Below the pieces are notes generated by a model, which saw only the letters and a program-made list of their open reading frames with translations, was not told where the DNA came from and made no database searches. A stretch of 64,000 bases of DNA. Source: Saccharomonospora marina XMU15 (GTDB lineage: Bacteria; Actinomycetota; Actinomycetes; Mycobacteriales; Pseudonocardiaceae). Below are positions 1-12,100 of this stretch, one piece after another (position 1 is the first letter of the stretch; each line of letters begins with the position of its first letter). Made by a program: the position numbers and the translations under genes. The stretch is from positions 3,952,643-4,016,642 of the forward strand of contig NZ_CM001439.1 in the NCBI RefSeq assembly GCF_000244955.1, read 5' to 3'.

Positions 1-70
1 GGGACAGGACCCCTCGCCGGGCACGTTCGTGGCACGTGGCACCACCGTGCATCTGGAGGTTATCCCCTGA
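1..70 (+). CDS. C-terminus of a PASTA-domain protein, probably a Ser/Thr kinase (partial)
   Basis: The frame starting at base 2 runs without a stop to TGA at 68-70 and ends PGTFVARGTTVHLEVIP, which resembles the last strand of a PASTA repeat (beta-lactam/muropeptide-binding modules on extracellular parts of actinobacterial Ser/Thr kinases). In mycobacteria the kinase pknL lies close to the class II DAHP synthase gene aroG, and aroG follows here at 1590-2981, so a PknL-type kinase is the likely identity. Only 22 residues are in the window, so this is a family-level guess from a short tail and context. Confidence 0.5.
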   Translation, partial: GQDPSPGTFVARGTTVHLEVIP

Positions 71-263
71 CCGCGCGGTCCTGGCCCCGCGACATCGACA
101 CACCCCACGCGGTGTCCGTAGATTCGTTCGGTGTGCGCCGCGCGCCACTGCCGCGGTCAACAGGGTTAGCGGGTCGGTAACACCGCGACCACGCACGCGT
201 CATGTGCCACTGGTGAAGTAGTCACGGCAAGCGATTCGGCAACGACCCGCGGGGAGACCGCCC

Positions 264-1589
264 ATGCCATCGGATCGGCTGAGCGCGCTGGACGTCGCGT
301 TTCTGTGTCTGGAAGGCGACACGACGCCCATGCACATGGCGGCGGTCGCCACCTTCCAGCCACCCGCCGCGCTCGACCTGGACGGGCTGCGCGAACTGCT
401 CGCCACCCGCGCCGCGCGCATTCCCGCGCTGCGTAAGCGGGTTCGACCCTCGTGGCCGCCCCTCGGTGGCGCCCGTTGGCGGGACGACCCCGGCTTCGAT
501 CCGGGGCTGCACATCGCGGTGGAGACGTTGCGCGACGCCTACGGCCCGGACGCGCTCGCGGAGTTCACCTCCGAGTGGATCGCCGCCCCGCTCGACCCTC
601 GCGCTCCACTGTGGAACATCCAACTGGTGGGTGGGCTGCCCAGCGGTGAGTTCGCCATGCTGCTGAAGGTCCACCACGCGCTCACCGACGGAACCGGCGC
701 CGTCGAGGCCGCCTTCGGGCTGCTCGACGACATCCGGCCGAGCCCGAAGGCCCGCCGTGCAGCGCACCGGCCGTCACCGCAGCCACAGCGGTCACCGCTG
801 CGCCTGTTGCGTGACACGGCCTCGACGGTGCTGGGCAGCGCAGCCGAATCGGCAGGCATCGCCACAGCGGTGCTGCGGGCGGCACGGCCCTACCCGATCT
901 CCCCCACCGTCACCCGCAACTCCCGGCAGCGGCGGCTCGGGTTCGTCCGCGCCGACCTCGCGGACGTCAGGCGCGTACGCAAGACCTACGGCGGCACCGA
1001 CAACGACGTGATCCTCGCCGTGCTGGCCGGAGCGCTGCGCGAGTGGATGCTCAACCGCGGTATGCGGCCGGACGCCCGGACACTGCGCGCGCTGGTGCCG
1101 GTCAGCACGCGCGGGCGCGCGACGGCGGGCGGCGGCAACCTGCTCAGCGGCTACCTGTGCGACCTTCCCGTCGAGGTGGACGACCCGGTGGCACGGTTGC
1201 GCGCCGTGCGCGAAACCATGCAGAGCAACAAGCGCGGCGGACCCTACCGCGGCGCGGGCGCGCTTCCCGTGCTGGCCAACCGGCTGCCTTGCGGGGTGCA
1301 CCGACTGGCCACCAGGGCCGCGGGCAGGGCCGCGCCACTGCTGTTCGACACCGTCGTGACCAACGTGCCGCTGCCTGGACTGCCGCTGTCGTTGGGCGGG
1401 GCCCGGCTGCGCGAGGTCTACCCGTTCGTGCCGCTGGCCCCGCACCAGGCACTGGGGATCGCGGTGTCGACCTACCGCGACAGCCTGCACGTCGGACTGC
1501 AGGCCAACGCTTCGGCCGTGCCGGACGTCGGATCGCTCGCCGACGCCGTCGGCAAGGCACTGGCGGCGCTGTACCAGCGCTGCCCCTGA
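264..1589 (+). CDS. WS/DGAT family wax ester synthase/diacylglycerol acyltransferase
   Basis: 441 aa, close to the usual length of bacterial WS/DGAT enzymes, which esterify acyl-CoA to diacylglycerol or long-chain alcohols for storage lipid. The catalytic HHxxxDG motif is visible as HHALTDG at residues 137-143. The N-terminus (LSALDVAFLCLEGDTTPMHM) is the typical opening of the family, and VVTNVPLPG near residue 365 matches the conserved C-terminal acyltransferase segment. The ATG at 264 has a GGGGAG Shine-Dalgarno-like stretch about 6 bases upstream. It stands alone between the kinase end and the convergent aroG, with 193 bases of upstream intergenic DNA for its promoter. Substrate choice cannot be read from the sequence. 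Confidence 0.9.
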   Translation: MPSDRLSALDVAFLCLEGDTTPMHMAAVATFQPPAALDLDGLRELLATRAARIPALRKRVRPSWPPLGGARWRDDPGFDPGLHIAVETLRDAYGPDALAEFTSEWIAAPLDPRAPLWNIQLVGGLPSGEFAMLLKVHHALTDGTGAVEAAFGLLDDIRPSPKARRAAHRPSPQPQRSPLRLLRDTASTVLGSAAESAGIATAVLRAARPYPISPTVTRNSRQRRLGFVRADLADVRRVRKTYGGTDNDVILAVLAGALREWMLNRGMRPDARTLRALVPVSTRGRATAGGGNLLSGYLCDLPVEVDDPVARLRAVRETMQSNKRGGPYRGAGALPVLANRLPCGVHRLATRAAGRAAPLLFDTVVTNVPLPGLPLSLGGARLREVYPFVPLAPHQALGIAVSTYRDSLHVGLQANASAVPDVGSLADAVGKALAALYQRCP

Positions 1590-3978
<2,389 letters not shown>

Positions 3979-4240
3979 GCCGCCTCTCGCCGAACCGATC
4001 GAAGGTAATTAACCAACCGGCGATACGGATTGGCAATCAGCCAACCGGCCCTGAGCGGAATCGACCGAACGGCCCCGCGACGGCTGCGGCGAACGCGGAC
4101 AGCGTGGTCACAACCACCCGGCGGTTGCCCGCGAGCGCGGCGATCACCTCAAGCGAAAGCAACCGGCGACGCCACACCGGGCTCGTGAACAGTGATCTCG
4201 ACCCTCACGACGAGCCCGGCTCGGACCTCACAATACACGG

Positions 4241-4553
4241 ACGCGTAACACGCAGTCGATGCGTGGACCGCGCTCGGCGACCCGAGCCTGCGGCGCGTCG
4301 CGGAGTTGCTCGCCGAGCGGCCGCAGTCGGTAACCGAGCTCGCGCGGGCTCTGCCGACCAGCAGGCCCGCGGCCTCCCAGCAGCTGCGGGTACCCAGGCA
4401 AGGCGGGTCTGGTGCAGGTCCGCCTCGGCGGGCACCCGGCGCGGCTAGCAGGTCGGCCCGGAAGCCCTGGCGGCGTTGCGCTAGGAGTTGGACGGGTTCT
4501 GGGGCAAAGACCCTGCAGAACTTCAAGCGGGTCGCGGAGCAGGAAACGGAGTA
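4241..4553 (+). pseudogene. decayed ArsR-family transcriptional regulator
   Basis: Reading frames stitched together give a recognisable ArsR/SmtB winged-helix protein: TALGDPSLRRVAELLAERP, then SVTELARALPTSRPAASQQL, then remnants of the wing, then LQNFKRVAEQE at the end. The middle part is broken: after the recognition helix the frame changes, and the second half is only readable in two different frames. This is the usual class of ArsR regulator that sits directly upstream of an SRPBCC gene, which is also decayed here. No intact start with a ribosome-binding site is seen. I call it a pseudogene; sequencing error cannot be excluded but several separate lesions are needed. Confidence 0.65.
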
Positions 4554-4556
4554 ACG

Positions 4557-4770
4557 CGCATGATCCCACCTCCACGCAGACGTCCGTACGGCGTGAGATC
4601 GAGGTTGCCGTTCCGATCGAGCGAGCGTTCACCGTCTTCACCGAACAGTTCGACCGGATCAAGCCACGCGAGCACAACATGCTGGGGGCACCGATCGCCG
4701 TGACCGTCTTTGACACGCATGTGGACGGTGCAGGCTACGGTGCCATACGGTCGTCGCGAGGGCGGATCGG
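4557..4770 (+). pseudogene. truncated SRPBCC/AHSA1-domain protein remnant
   Basis: In one frame the sequence reads TSVRREIEVAVPIERAFTVF followed by TEQFDRIKPREHNMLGAPI, a typical N-terminal half of an SRPBCC (START-like/AHSA1) domain. The start codon at 4560 lies in a different frame, and the C-terminal half is missing: similarity stops near 4740, about 70 residues into a family of about 140-160. It directly follows the ArsR remnant, reproducing the common ArsR-SRPBCC two-gene arrangement. Both members are decaying together. Confidence 0.6.
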
Positions 4771-4839
4771 GGGTGCCCGCGGGCACCTTGAGGCTGGCGA
4801 AGGCGATGGTGGATCCCCTCCGATGGCTGACGGTCCTGG

Positions 4840-5598
4840 TCAGTGGGTGTGCGGGTCCGCGGCGTTGAGCGTGGCGACGACCTTGTCGTAGTCGCCGCGT
4901 ACCTCGGCGAAGCGCAGGAACTTCACGCGCTCGACGAGTACCTCGGGTGCGCCGGGGTCGGCCTCCAGCAGGGCCATCACCTCGTCGGCGAACTCGTCGA
5001 GCGGCATGGCGACGTCGGAGGTCTCCTGCCCCGGCAGCAGCGCGGTGCGGACCGCCGGTGGCACCAGTTCCTTCACCTGGATTCCGGTGTCGGCGAGTTG
5101 CAGGCGCAGCGTCTCGCCGAGCATGTGGATCGCGGCCTTCGTCGCGTTGTAGCTGGGCGTGGCGCGCAGCGGAGCATGGGCCAGGCCGGACGAGACCGTC
5201 ATGATCGCCGCCCCTGGCCGGGTGCTCAGGTGCTCGGTGAGCGCGGCGATCAACCGGATGGGGCCGAGCAGGTTGGTGGTGACGGTCTCTTCGGCGTCGG
5301 CGAGGAACCCGGCCGTGCGCCAGTCCTCGACGCGCATGATGCCTGCCATGGCGATGAGCACGTTCAGTTCCGGGTGGCGGTCCAGGACCTCTCCGACGGC
5401 GGCGGTGATGGACGCGGCGTCGGCGGTGTCGATCCGCACGGTGGCGAAGCCGTGCTCGGCCGCCAGCTTCTCCAGCAGTTCGGTGCGCCGCCCGCCGACG
5501 ACGACGGTGTTGCCCTTCGCCTGCAACCGCAGTGCGAGGGCGAGCCCGATGCCGGACGTGGCGCCCGGAATGAAGATCGTGTTTCCTGTGATGTCCAT
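4840..5598 (-). CDS. short-chain dehydrogenase/reductase, DltE-like
   Basis: 252 aa from ATG 5598 (MDITGNTIFIPG). The Rossmann glycine motif GATSGIG is at residues 12-18, a NAG-like AMAG at about 83-86, and the catalytic Ser137, Tyr150 and Lys154 are in place (SYNATKAA). This is the classical SDR layout, resembling DltE/YdfG-type oxidoreductases. Substrate unknown. It is transcribed divergently from the XRE-family regulator starting at 5700, with 101 bases between them, an arrangement that often means the regulator controls the enzyme. The open frame extends upstream of 5598, but only from this ATG does the sequence match the family. Confidence 0.88.
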   Translation of the reverse strand: MDITGNTIFIPGATSGIGLALALRLQAKGNTVVVGGRRTELLEKLAAEHGFATVRIDTADAASITAAVGEVLDRHPELNVLIAMAGIMRVEDWRTAGFLADAEETVTTNLLGPIRLIAALTEHLSTRPGAAIMTVSSGLAHAPLRATPSYNATKAAIHMLGETLRLQLADTGIQVKELVPPAVRTALLPGQETSDVAMPLDEFADEVMALLEADPGAPEVLVERVKFLRFAEVRGDYDKVVATLNAADPHTH

Positions 5599-5699
5599 GC
5601 GTCCACTCTGGGCGTGTGCCGGACAGGGTGGAGAGGCCTGACGATCGGGGGATCGGCGATCCCTGGCTCGGGCGCGCCGCACAGACGCATGATGGACGC

Positions 5700-6554
5700 A
5701 TGAACCGTGCCGCACTCGCAGACTTCCTGCGTCGCCGCCGCGAGGGGCTACGCCCGTCCGACGTCGGTCTGGTGCCCGGACCGCGCCGCCGGACCCCCGG
5801 ACTGCGGCGCGAGGAGGTGGCGACGTTGACCGGCATGTCGGTCGACTACTACGTGCGCCTGGAGCAACAGCGCGGCCCGCAGCCCTCGGAGCAGATGCTC
5901 GCCTCGCTCGTACGCGCCCTGCGGCTGACCGCGGACGAGCGCGACTACCTGTACCGGCTGGCGGGGCACAACGTGCCGCGCCGCACGCTGGGCGACACCC
6001 ACGTGGCGCCCGCCCTGCTCCGCGTCCTGGACCGGCTCGAGGACAGCCCGGCACTGATCCTCTCGGCCCTCAGCGAGGTTCTCGTGGCGAACCGGCTGGC
6101 GACTGCGATCTTCGGCGATCACTCCCGGCGCACCGGCTGGGCGCGCAGCGAGGTGTACCGCTGGTTCATCGACCCGGCGGCGCGGGCGGTCTATCCGCCC
6201 GACGATCACGAGCGCCAGGCGCGCAGCCTGGTCGCCTCGCTGCGCGCCGCCTACGGCGCGTCGGGAGCCCGTTCCCGCGCGGGCGAGCTCGTGCGGGTGC
6301 TGCTCGCGGAGTCGGACGAGTTCCGCGAACTGTGGGAACGGCACGAGGTGGCCCAGCGGTTCGCCGACCACAAGGTGCTGGTGCATCCCGAGGTGGGACC
6401 GATCGAGGTCGACTGCCAGGTGCTGTTCACCGAGGACCAGTCCCAGGCGCTGCTGGTGCTGACGCCCGCGCCGGGCAGCGAGGCCGAGGACAAGATCCGC
6501 CTGCTGGCCGTGCTGGGTCACGACGACTTCGCGGAGCAGGCGGGTGATCGGTAG
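5700..6554 (+). CDS. XRE-family regulator with MmyB-like ligand-binding domain
   Basis: 284 aa from ATG 5700. The first 85 residues are a lambda-repressor-type helix-turn-helix with the hallmark string RTPGLRREEVATLTGMSVDY of the MltR/MmyB-type family, followed by residues 100-280 that match its C-terminal ligand-binding region (LILSALSEVLVANRLA and, near the end, FHxxEVGPIEVDCQ-like sequence). Such proteins usually repress a divergent oxidoreductase gene, here the SDR at 4840-5598. An earlier in-frame ATG at 5616 lies inside the shared promoter region and would add residues lacking family similarity, so I prefer 5700. Confidence 0.87.
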   Translation: MNRAALADFLRRRREGLRPSDVGLVPGPRRRTPGLRREEVATLTGMSVDYYVRLEQQRGPQPSEQMLASLVRALRLTADERDYLYRLAGHNVPRRTLGDTHVAPALLRVLDRLEDSPALILSALSEVLVANRLATAIFGDHSRRTGWARSEVYRWFIDPAARAVYPPDDHERQARSLVASLRAAYGASGARSRAGELVRVLLAESDEFRELWERHEVAQRFADHKVLVHPEVGPIEVDCQVLFTEDQSQALLVLTPAPGSEAEDKIRLLAVLGHDDFAEQAGDR

Positions 6555-6899
6555 GGCCGCCACGCCGAACGGCTGGGTCCCGACGTCCGGGAAGCAGTTC
6601 AGCGTCGCCGGCGGGCCGACGGGTCACGTCGCGGTGGCGAGGTGCCGGGCGGAGCGACGCGGTCCAGGCCTGCCGGCCCGGAAACCGCGGCCAACCAACC
6701 GTGCTGGAATCGAGCGCACGTATCTTTCTCGTGGGCGGTCAGCCACGCGCGGACGGCCCCGCCGGCAGCGTCCAGAACACCCCGTCCTCAACATCAACAA
6801 CCTTATGGAGACAGCCATGAGCGTGCCGATCGTCGAAGCCACCGGGAACGCCGATACGGTCACCGGCCGCCGCGCGGCCCGGCAGGGCGGGCCGGGGCG

Positions 6900-7277
6900 G
6901 TGTTCGCGTTGAGCGAGGTGCTCGCGACCGGGCTGCTCGTCGCCACCCTGCTGTGTATCGCCGCGAACACCGTCGAAGTCGCCGCGAAGGCGGTCGGCGC
7001 GCGGTTCGTGCTGCGCAACTGCGCCGAGGTGGGCATCGGTCGCGAATGGATCCGCTACCTCGCGGTCATCGAGGCGGCCGGGGTCGCCGGACTTGTTCTC
7101 GGCCTACTCGGCCCTCGGCTCATCGGACTCGCCGCCGCGGCCGGGCTGGTGTCGTACTTCGTCGCAGCGGTGGCCACCCACATCCGGGCGCGGGTGTTCC
7201 ACAACATCGCCTACCCCGTGGCGTTTCTCTGCCTGGCCGTCGCGGCACTCTGGCACTTCGCACGGTCGGCAGGCTGA
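6900..7277 (+). CDS. DoxX-like membrane protein, start uncertain
   Basis: About 125 aa with four hydrophobic segments (ALSEVLATGLLVATLLCIAA, AVIEAAGVAGLVLGLLGPRL, AAAAGLVSYFVAAVATHIRA, YPVAFLCLAVAALWHF), the size and topology of DoxX-like proteins. I start it at GTG 6900, which has no clear ribosome-binding site. A good GGAG site precedes ATG 6817, whose frame (31 codons) stops at 6910-6912 inside the DoxX frame. Either the two are translationally coupled, or a one-base shift near 6890-6900 has split one longer gene starting at 6817. Function of the family is poorly defined. Confidence 0.6.
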   Translation: MFALSEVLATGLLVATLLCIAANTVEVAAKAVGARFVLRNCAEVGIGREWIRYLAVIEAAGVAGLVLGLLGPRLIGLAAAAGLVSYFVAAVATHIRARVFHNIAYPVAFLCLAVAALWHFARSAG

Positions 7278-7330
7278 CCCGACCGGCTGCTCGGTCAACA
7301 CAGGTGGCGTGCCGGCCTCAGCCGATCGGT

Positions 7331-8839
7331 TCACACCGCCGCGAGCGGCAGCGCCGTCGGGTGCACGGGTGCGGGCAGGTCCGAGGAACCGGTGAGGTAG
7401 CTGTCCACCGCGTGCGCGGCGGATCTGCCCTCCGCGATCGCCCACACGATCAGCGAAGCGCCCCGGTGCGCGTCGCCGCACACGAACACTCCTGGCGCAT
7501 CGGTCTGCCAGTCGGTGCCGCACGAAAGCGTGCCCCGCCCCGTGAGCTTCAGCCCGAAGTCGTCCAGCAGCCGCATGTGCTCGACGCCCTCGAACCCGAT
7601 CGCCAGCAGCACCAGGTCGGCCGGAACCTCTTCGACTTCCTCGCTCGTGGGCACCACCTGACGTCGCCCGGTCCGCGGGTCCTTCTCCACGCGCACCTTC
7701 TGCAACTCGATGCCGCGCACCCGCCCCTGCTCGTCACCGAGGAAGCGCCTCACCGCGACGGCGAACAGCCGCTCCCCGCGCTCCTCGTGCACCGGGTAGG
7801 TGCGCAGCAGGTAGGGCCACGTCGGCCACGGCGAGCGATCGTCGTCGCGAGTGGACGGTGGCTGCGGGTACTGGTCGAGCTGTGTCACCGACAGCGCGCC
7901 CTGCCTGGTGGCGGTGCCGTAGCAGTCCGCCCCGGTGTCGCCGCCGCCGATGATGACGACGTGCTTGCCGTCCGCGTCGATCTCCGCGGGACCGTCGCCC
8001 TCGCAGAACCGGTTGGCGGGCACCAGGTATTCCATCGCGAGGTGCACACCCGCCAGCTCACGACCCGGCGTGGCGGTGTCGTCCCTGCCTCGCAGCGCGC
8101 CGACGGCGAGCACGACCGCGTCGTAGCGCTCCCGCAACTCCTCCACGGTGAGATCCACACCGACCTCGCAGCCGGTGACGAACGTGGTGCCCTCCTCGTG
8201 CAGCTGAGCGAGCCTGCGGTCGAGCACCTTCTTTTCCATCTTGAACTCGGGGATGCCGTAACGCAGCAGGCCGCCCAGCCGGTCGTCACGCTCGAACACG
8301 GTCACCTCGTGCCCCGCCCTCGTGAGCTGCTGCGCGGCAGCCAGCCCCGCCGGCCCCGAACCCACCACAGCCACCTTCTTGCCCGTGGCGGCCGCGGCCC
8401 GCTCCGGCCGCACGTACCCCGACTCCCACGCCTGCGAAGCGATCGTCTCCTCGACACGTTTGATGGCCACCGCCCCACCGGAAGCCGGGGAAATGGCCAG
8501 CACGCACGCCGACTCGCACGGCGCGGGACAGAGTTTGCCGGTGAACTCGGGAAAGTTGTTGGTGGCGTGCAGCCGCTCGCTGGCCTGCTCCCACTCGCCG
8601 CCGCGCACCAGGTCGTTCCACTCCGGAATGAGGTTGCCCAGCGGGCAACCCGCACCGCCGGAATGGCAGAACGGGATACCGCAGTCCATGCAGCGCGTCG
8701 CCTGCACCCGCACCTGCCGGTTGCGTTCCTCCGGGTCGAGGTCGGCGTAAACCTCACGCCAGTCACGGGCTCGTTCGTCCTTGGGGCGCTTCGGCTGCTC
8801 GACACGCTCGTGGTCGAGGAAACCGGTCGGGTCAGCCAC
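7331..8839 (-). CDS. gltD: glutamate synthase (NADPH) small subunit
   Basis: 502 aa from GTG 8839 (VADPTGFLDHERVEQPKRP), the usual actinobacterial start. The small subunit passes electrons from NADPH through FAD and two 4Fe-4S clusters to the large subunit. N-terminal cluster cysteines are seen at 50, 53, 58, 65 and 104, 108, 112 (CMDCGIPFC, CPAPCESAC). A dinucleotide-binding GSGPAG lies at about 160-165, a second as GGGDTG near 288, and the C-terminal FAD motif as GVFVCGDAHRGASLIVWAI. It lies downstream of gltB on the same strand; the 314-base gap between them, unusually long for this pair, is filled by a tandem repeat. Confidence 0.95.
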   Translation of the reverse strand: MADPTGFLDHERVEQPKRPKDERARDWREVYADLDPEERNRQVRVQATRCMDCGIPFCHSGGAGCPLGNLIPEWNDLVRGGEWEQASERLHATNNFPEFTGKLCPAPCESACVLAISPASGGAVAIKRVEETIASQAWESGYVRPERAAAATGKKVAVVGSGPAGLAAAQQLTRAGHEVTVFERDDRLGGLLRYGIPEFKMEKKVLDRRLAQLHEEGTTFVTGCEVGVDLTVEELRERYDAVVLAVGALRGRDDTATPGRELAGVHLAMEYLVPANRFCEGDGPAEIDADGKHVVIIGGGDTGADCYGTATRQGALSVTQLDQYPQPPSTRDDDRSPWPTWPYLLRTYPVHEERGERLFAVAVRRFLGDEQGRVRGIELQKVRVEKDPRTGRRQVVPTSEEVEEVPADLVLLAIGFEGVEHMRLLDDFGLKLTGRGTLSCGTDWQTDAPGVFVCGDAHRGASLIVWAIAEGRSAAHAVDSYLTGSSDLPAPVHPTALPLAAV

Positions 8840-8924
8840 GGGGCGCCTCCAGTGCCTTGTGGGACACCCACACCCGATCAGTCTGCCCACGCGCGGCTTC
8901 GCAAGTGTGGCGCGGGCAGACCTC

Positions 8925-9170
8925 CAGTGTCTTGTGGGACACCCTCCCCTGCTGTGGCCCAAAAACCTGCCACAGCGGGGGCCCAACCCGATCGGCACCC
9001 GCGGCCACCGCTACGCAAGCTCCGCCATTCTCAGCCACGGGCTGCCTCAGTGTCTTGTGGGGCACCCTCCCCTGCTGTGGCCCAAAAACCTGCCACAGCG
9101 GGGGCCCAACCCGGTCGGCACCCGCGGCCACCGCTACGCAAGCTCCGCCATTCTCAGCCACGGGCTGCCT
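8925..9170. repeat. two tandem 123-bp direct repeats between gltB and gltD
   Basis: Unit 1 (8925-9047) and unit 2 (9048-9170) differ by only about two bases (GGGAC/GGGGC and CCGATCGG/CCGGTCGG). A partial third copy of the unit's first bases (AGTGCCTTGTGGGACACCC) lies at about 8852. Each unit contains a perfect 8-bp hairpin stem GCTGTGGC/GCCACAGC with a 10-base loop. Unit 2 runs into the last five codons of gltB (stop at 9154-9156), so unit 1 holds a second copy of the gltB 3-prime end. This is consistent with local duplication of the gene end plus its downstream hairpin. Confidence 0.9.
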
Positions 9171-12100
9171 CCATGATGGCCTCGTCGATGTTCCTTCCCT
9201 CCGCCTTCGCGGCATTGGCGGCACGCAGCACCCGCTGGTAGTCCTTCGGCATCACCTTCGTGAACGCCGCGCCCCGGCGTGGCCAGTCACCCAGCAGCGA
9301 CGCGGCAACCGCCGAGCGGGTCAGCTCGTAGTGCCGCCGCACGATCTGCTGCAGCCACGCCAGGTCGTCGGCCTCGGGCGCGAGCAGGTCCACCATCGCC
9401 TCGTTCACCTGGCGCTTGTCCAGGTCGAGCACGTATCCGATGCCGCCGGACATGCCCGCGGCCAGGTTGCGGCCGGTCTTGCCGAGCACGACGGCCCTAC
9501 CGCCGGTCATGTACTCGAACGCGTGGTCACCGACGCCCTCGGCCACGAGCAGCGCACCGGAGTTGCGTACGCCGAAGCGCTCGCCGACCTGTCCCCGGAC
9601 GAACAGCTCACCGCTGGTGGCCCCGTAGGCGATGGTGTTGCCCGCGATCACCTGCCCCTCCGCGTCGAACGGGGAATCGGGATGCGGCCGCACCACGATG
9701 CGCCCTCCGGAAAGACCCTTACCGACGTAGTCGTTGGCGTCGCCCACCAACTCCAGCGTCACGCCGGGCGGCAGGAACGCGCCCAGCGACTGGCCTGCCG
9801 AACCGGTGAGCAACACCCGGATCGTGTCGTCGGGCAGGCCCGCGCCGCCGTATCTCCTGGTGATCTCCGAGCCGAGCAGCGTGCCCACGGTGCGGTTGAC
9901 GTTGCGCACGGGCAGTTCCAGGCGCACCGGGTGCGCGTCCTCCAGCGCGGCCTCCGCCAACTGGATCAGCGTGCGATCGAGCGCGTGTTCCAACCCATGG
10001 TCCTGCTCGCGGGTCTTGCGCCGCGCGCCGCCGTACGGCGTGTGCGACGGCATCCGGAAGATCGGCGCTAGATCGAGCCCCTGTGCCTTCCAGTGCTCCA
10101 CGGCACGGTCGACGTCCAGCATGTCCGCCCTGCCGATCGCCTCCTCCAGCGAACGAAAGCCCAGCTGCGCCAGGTACTCGCGCACCTCCTGCGCGACGAA
10201 CCGGAAGAAGTTCACCACGTGCTCGGCCTGGCCGGTGTAACGCTTGCGCAGGTCCGGGTTCTGCGTCGCCACGCCCACCGGGCAGGTGTCCAGGTGGCAG
10301 ACCCGCATCATGACGCAGCCTGCCACCACCAGCGGGGCGGTGGCGAAGCCGTACTCCTCCGCACCCAGCAGCGCGGCGACCACGACGTCGCGCCCGGTCT
10401 TGAACCCGCCGTCCGCCTGCACCGTGATGCGGTCGCGCAGACCGTTGAGCAGCAGCGTCTGCTGCGTTTCCGCCAGCCCGATCTCCCACGGCGTGCCCGC
10501 GTGCTTGAGCGAGTTCAGCGGCGAGGCACCGGTGCCGCCGTCGTGGCCGGAGATGAGCACCACGTCGGCGTGGGCCTTCGACACCCCCGCGGCCACGGTG
10601 CCGACACCCAGCGTGCTGACGAGCTTGACCTGCACCCGCGCCCGCTCGTTGGCGTTCTTGAGGTCGTGGATGAGCTGGGCCAGATCCTCGATCGAGTAGA
10701 TGTCGTGGTGCGGCGGCGGCGAGATCAGCCCCACACCAGGCGTGGAGTGCCGGGTGCGCGCGATCCAGGGGTAGACCTTGTTCGGCGGAAGCTGGCCGCC
10801 CTCGCCCGGCTTGGCGCCCTGCGCCATCTTGATCTGGATGTCCTCGGCATTGACAAGGTACTCGCTGGTGACACCGAACCGGCCGCTCGCCACCTGCTTC
10901 ACGGCACTGCGCCGCTGCGGGTCGTACAGCCGCTCCGGGTCCTCACCGCCCTCACCGCAGTTGGACTTGCCGCCGATGGAGTTCATCGCGATGGCCAGCG
11001 TCTGGTGGGCCTCCATCGACAGCGCGCCGTAGGACATGCCGCCGGTGTTGAACCGTCGCATGATCGACTCGATCGGCTCGACCTCGTCGATCGGCACGGG
11101 CGGACGTTCGCCGGTGCGCAACGAGAACAGCCCTCGCAGCACGCCGCCTTCGCGGTTGAGCCGGTTCACCTCGTCGACGTAGGCGCGGTACGCCTCGTCG
11201 CGGCGAGACTTGCTCGCGTGCTGCAACAGGAACACGGTCTCGGGGGTGAACAGGTGGAGCTCGCCCTCGCGCCGGTAGGCGTACTCGCCGCCGCTCTCGA
11301 GGCCACGGTGCACCCGCTCGGTGGGGTTGTCCGGGTAGGCGCGCCGGTGCCGCATGGCGACCTCCTCGGCGAGCACGTCGAGGCCGACGCCGCCGAGTTT
11401 GGAGACGGTGCCGGTGAAGTACTCGTCCAGCAGTTCCTGCGACAGTCCCAGCGACTCGAACACCTGCGCCGCCGTGTAGGCGCCGACGGTGGAGATGCCC
11501 ATCTTGGACATGATCTTCAGCACGCCCTTGACGAGCGCGTCGACGTAGTTGCGCACCGCCCTGGCGGATTCGACGCCCGTGATGGCGCCCTGGGCGACCA
11601 TGTCCTCGATCGTCTCGAACGCCAGATAGGGATTGACGGCCGCCGCTCCGTAGCCGAGCAGCAACGCGATGTGGTGCACCTCGCGGGCGTCGCCGGTCTC
11701 CACCACAAGCGCGACCCGCAGCCGTTCCTTGGTGCGCACCAGGTGGTGGTGCACGGCCGAGACGAGCAGCAGCGAAGGGATGGGCGCCATCCGGTGATCG
11801 GAGTCGCGGTCGGAAAGCACCAGCGTCCGCGCCCCCGCGGCGATCGCCTCGGACGCCTCCCTGCGCACCCGCTCGATCGCGTCGGCGAGCGCGGGGCCGC
11901 CACCGTCCACCTCGTACAGTCCGGACAGAACGGTGCAGGCGAAACCCGGAAGGTCGCCGTCGTCGTTGATATGGATCAGCTTGGCCAGCTCGTCGTTGTC
12001 GATCACCGGGCTGGGCAACTGGATGTGCCTGCACGAGGCGGGTCCGGGCTGCAGCAGGTTCTGCTCAGGACCCATGATCCGGCTCATCGACGTGACCAGT

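Noticed and set aside
8925-9170. CRISPR-like array.
   Set aside because: The 123-bp units are directly adjacent without spacers and the array has only two full copies; no cas genes are in the window.
8832-9224. A 130-codon minus-strand frame with repeated peptides ([20 protein letters not shown]) across the gltB-gltD gap.
   Set aside because: It arises only because the 123-bp repeat length is a multiple of three. It overlaps both gene ends and lacks a start with a ribosome-binding site.
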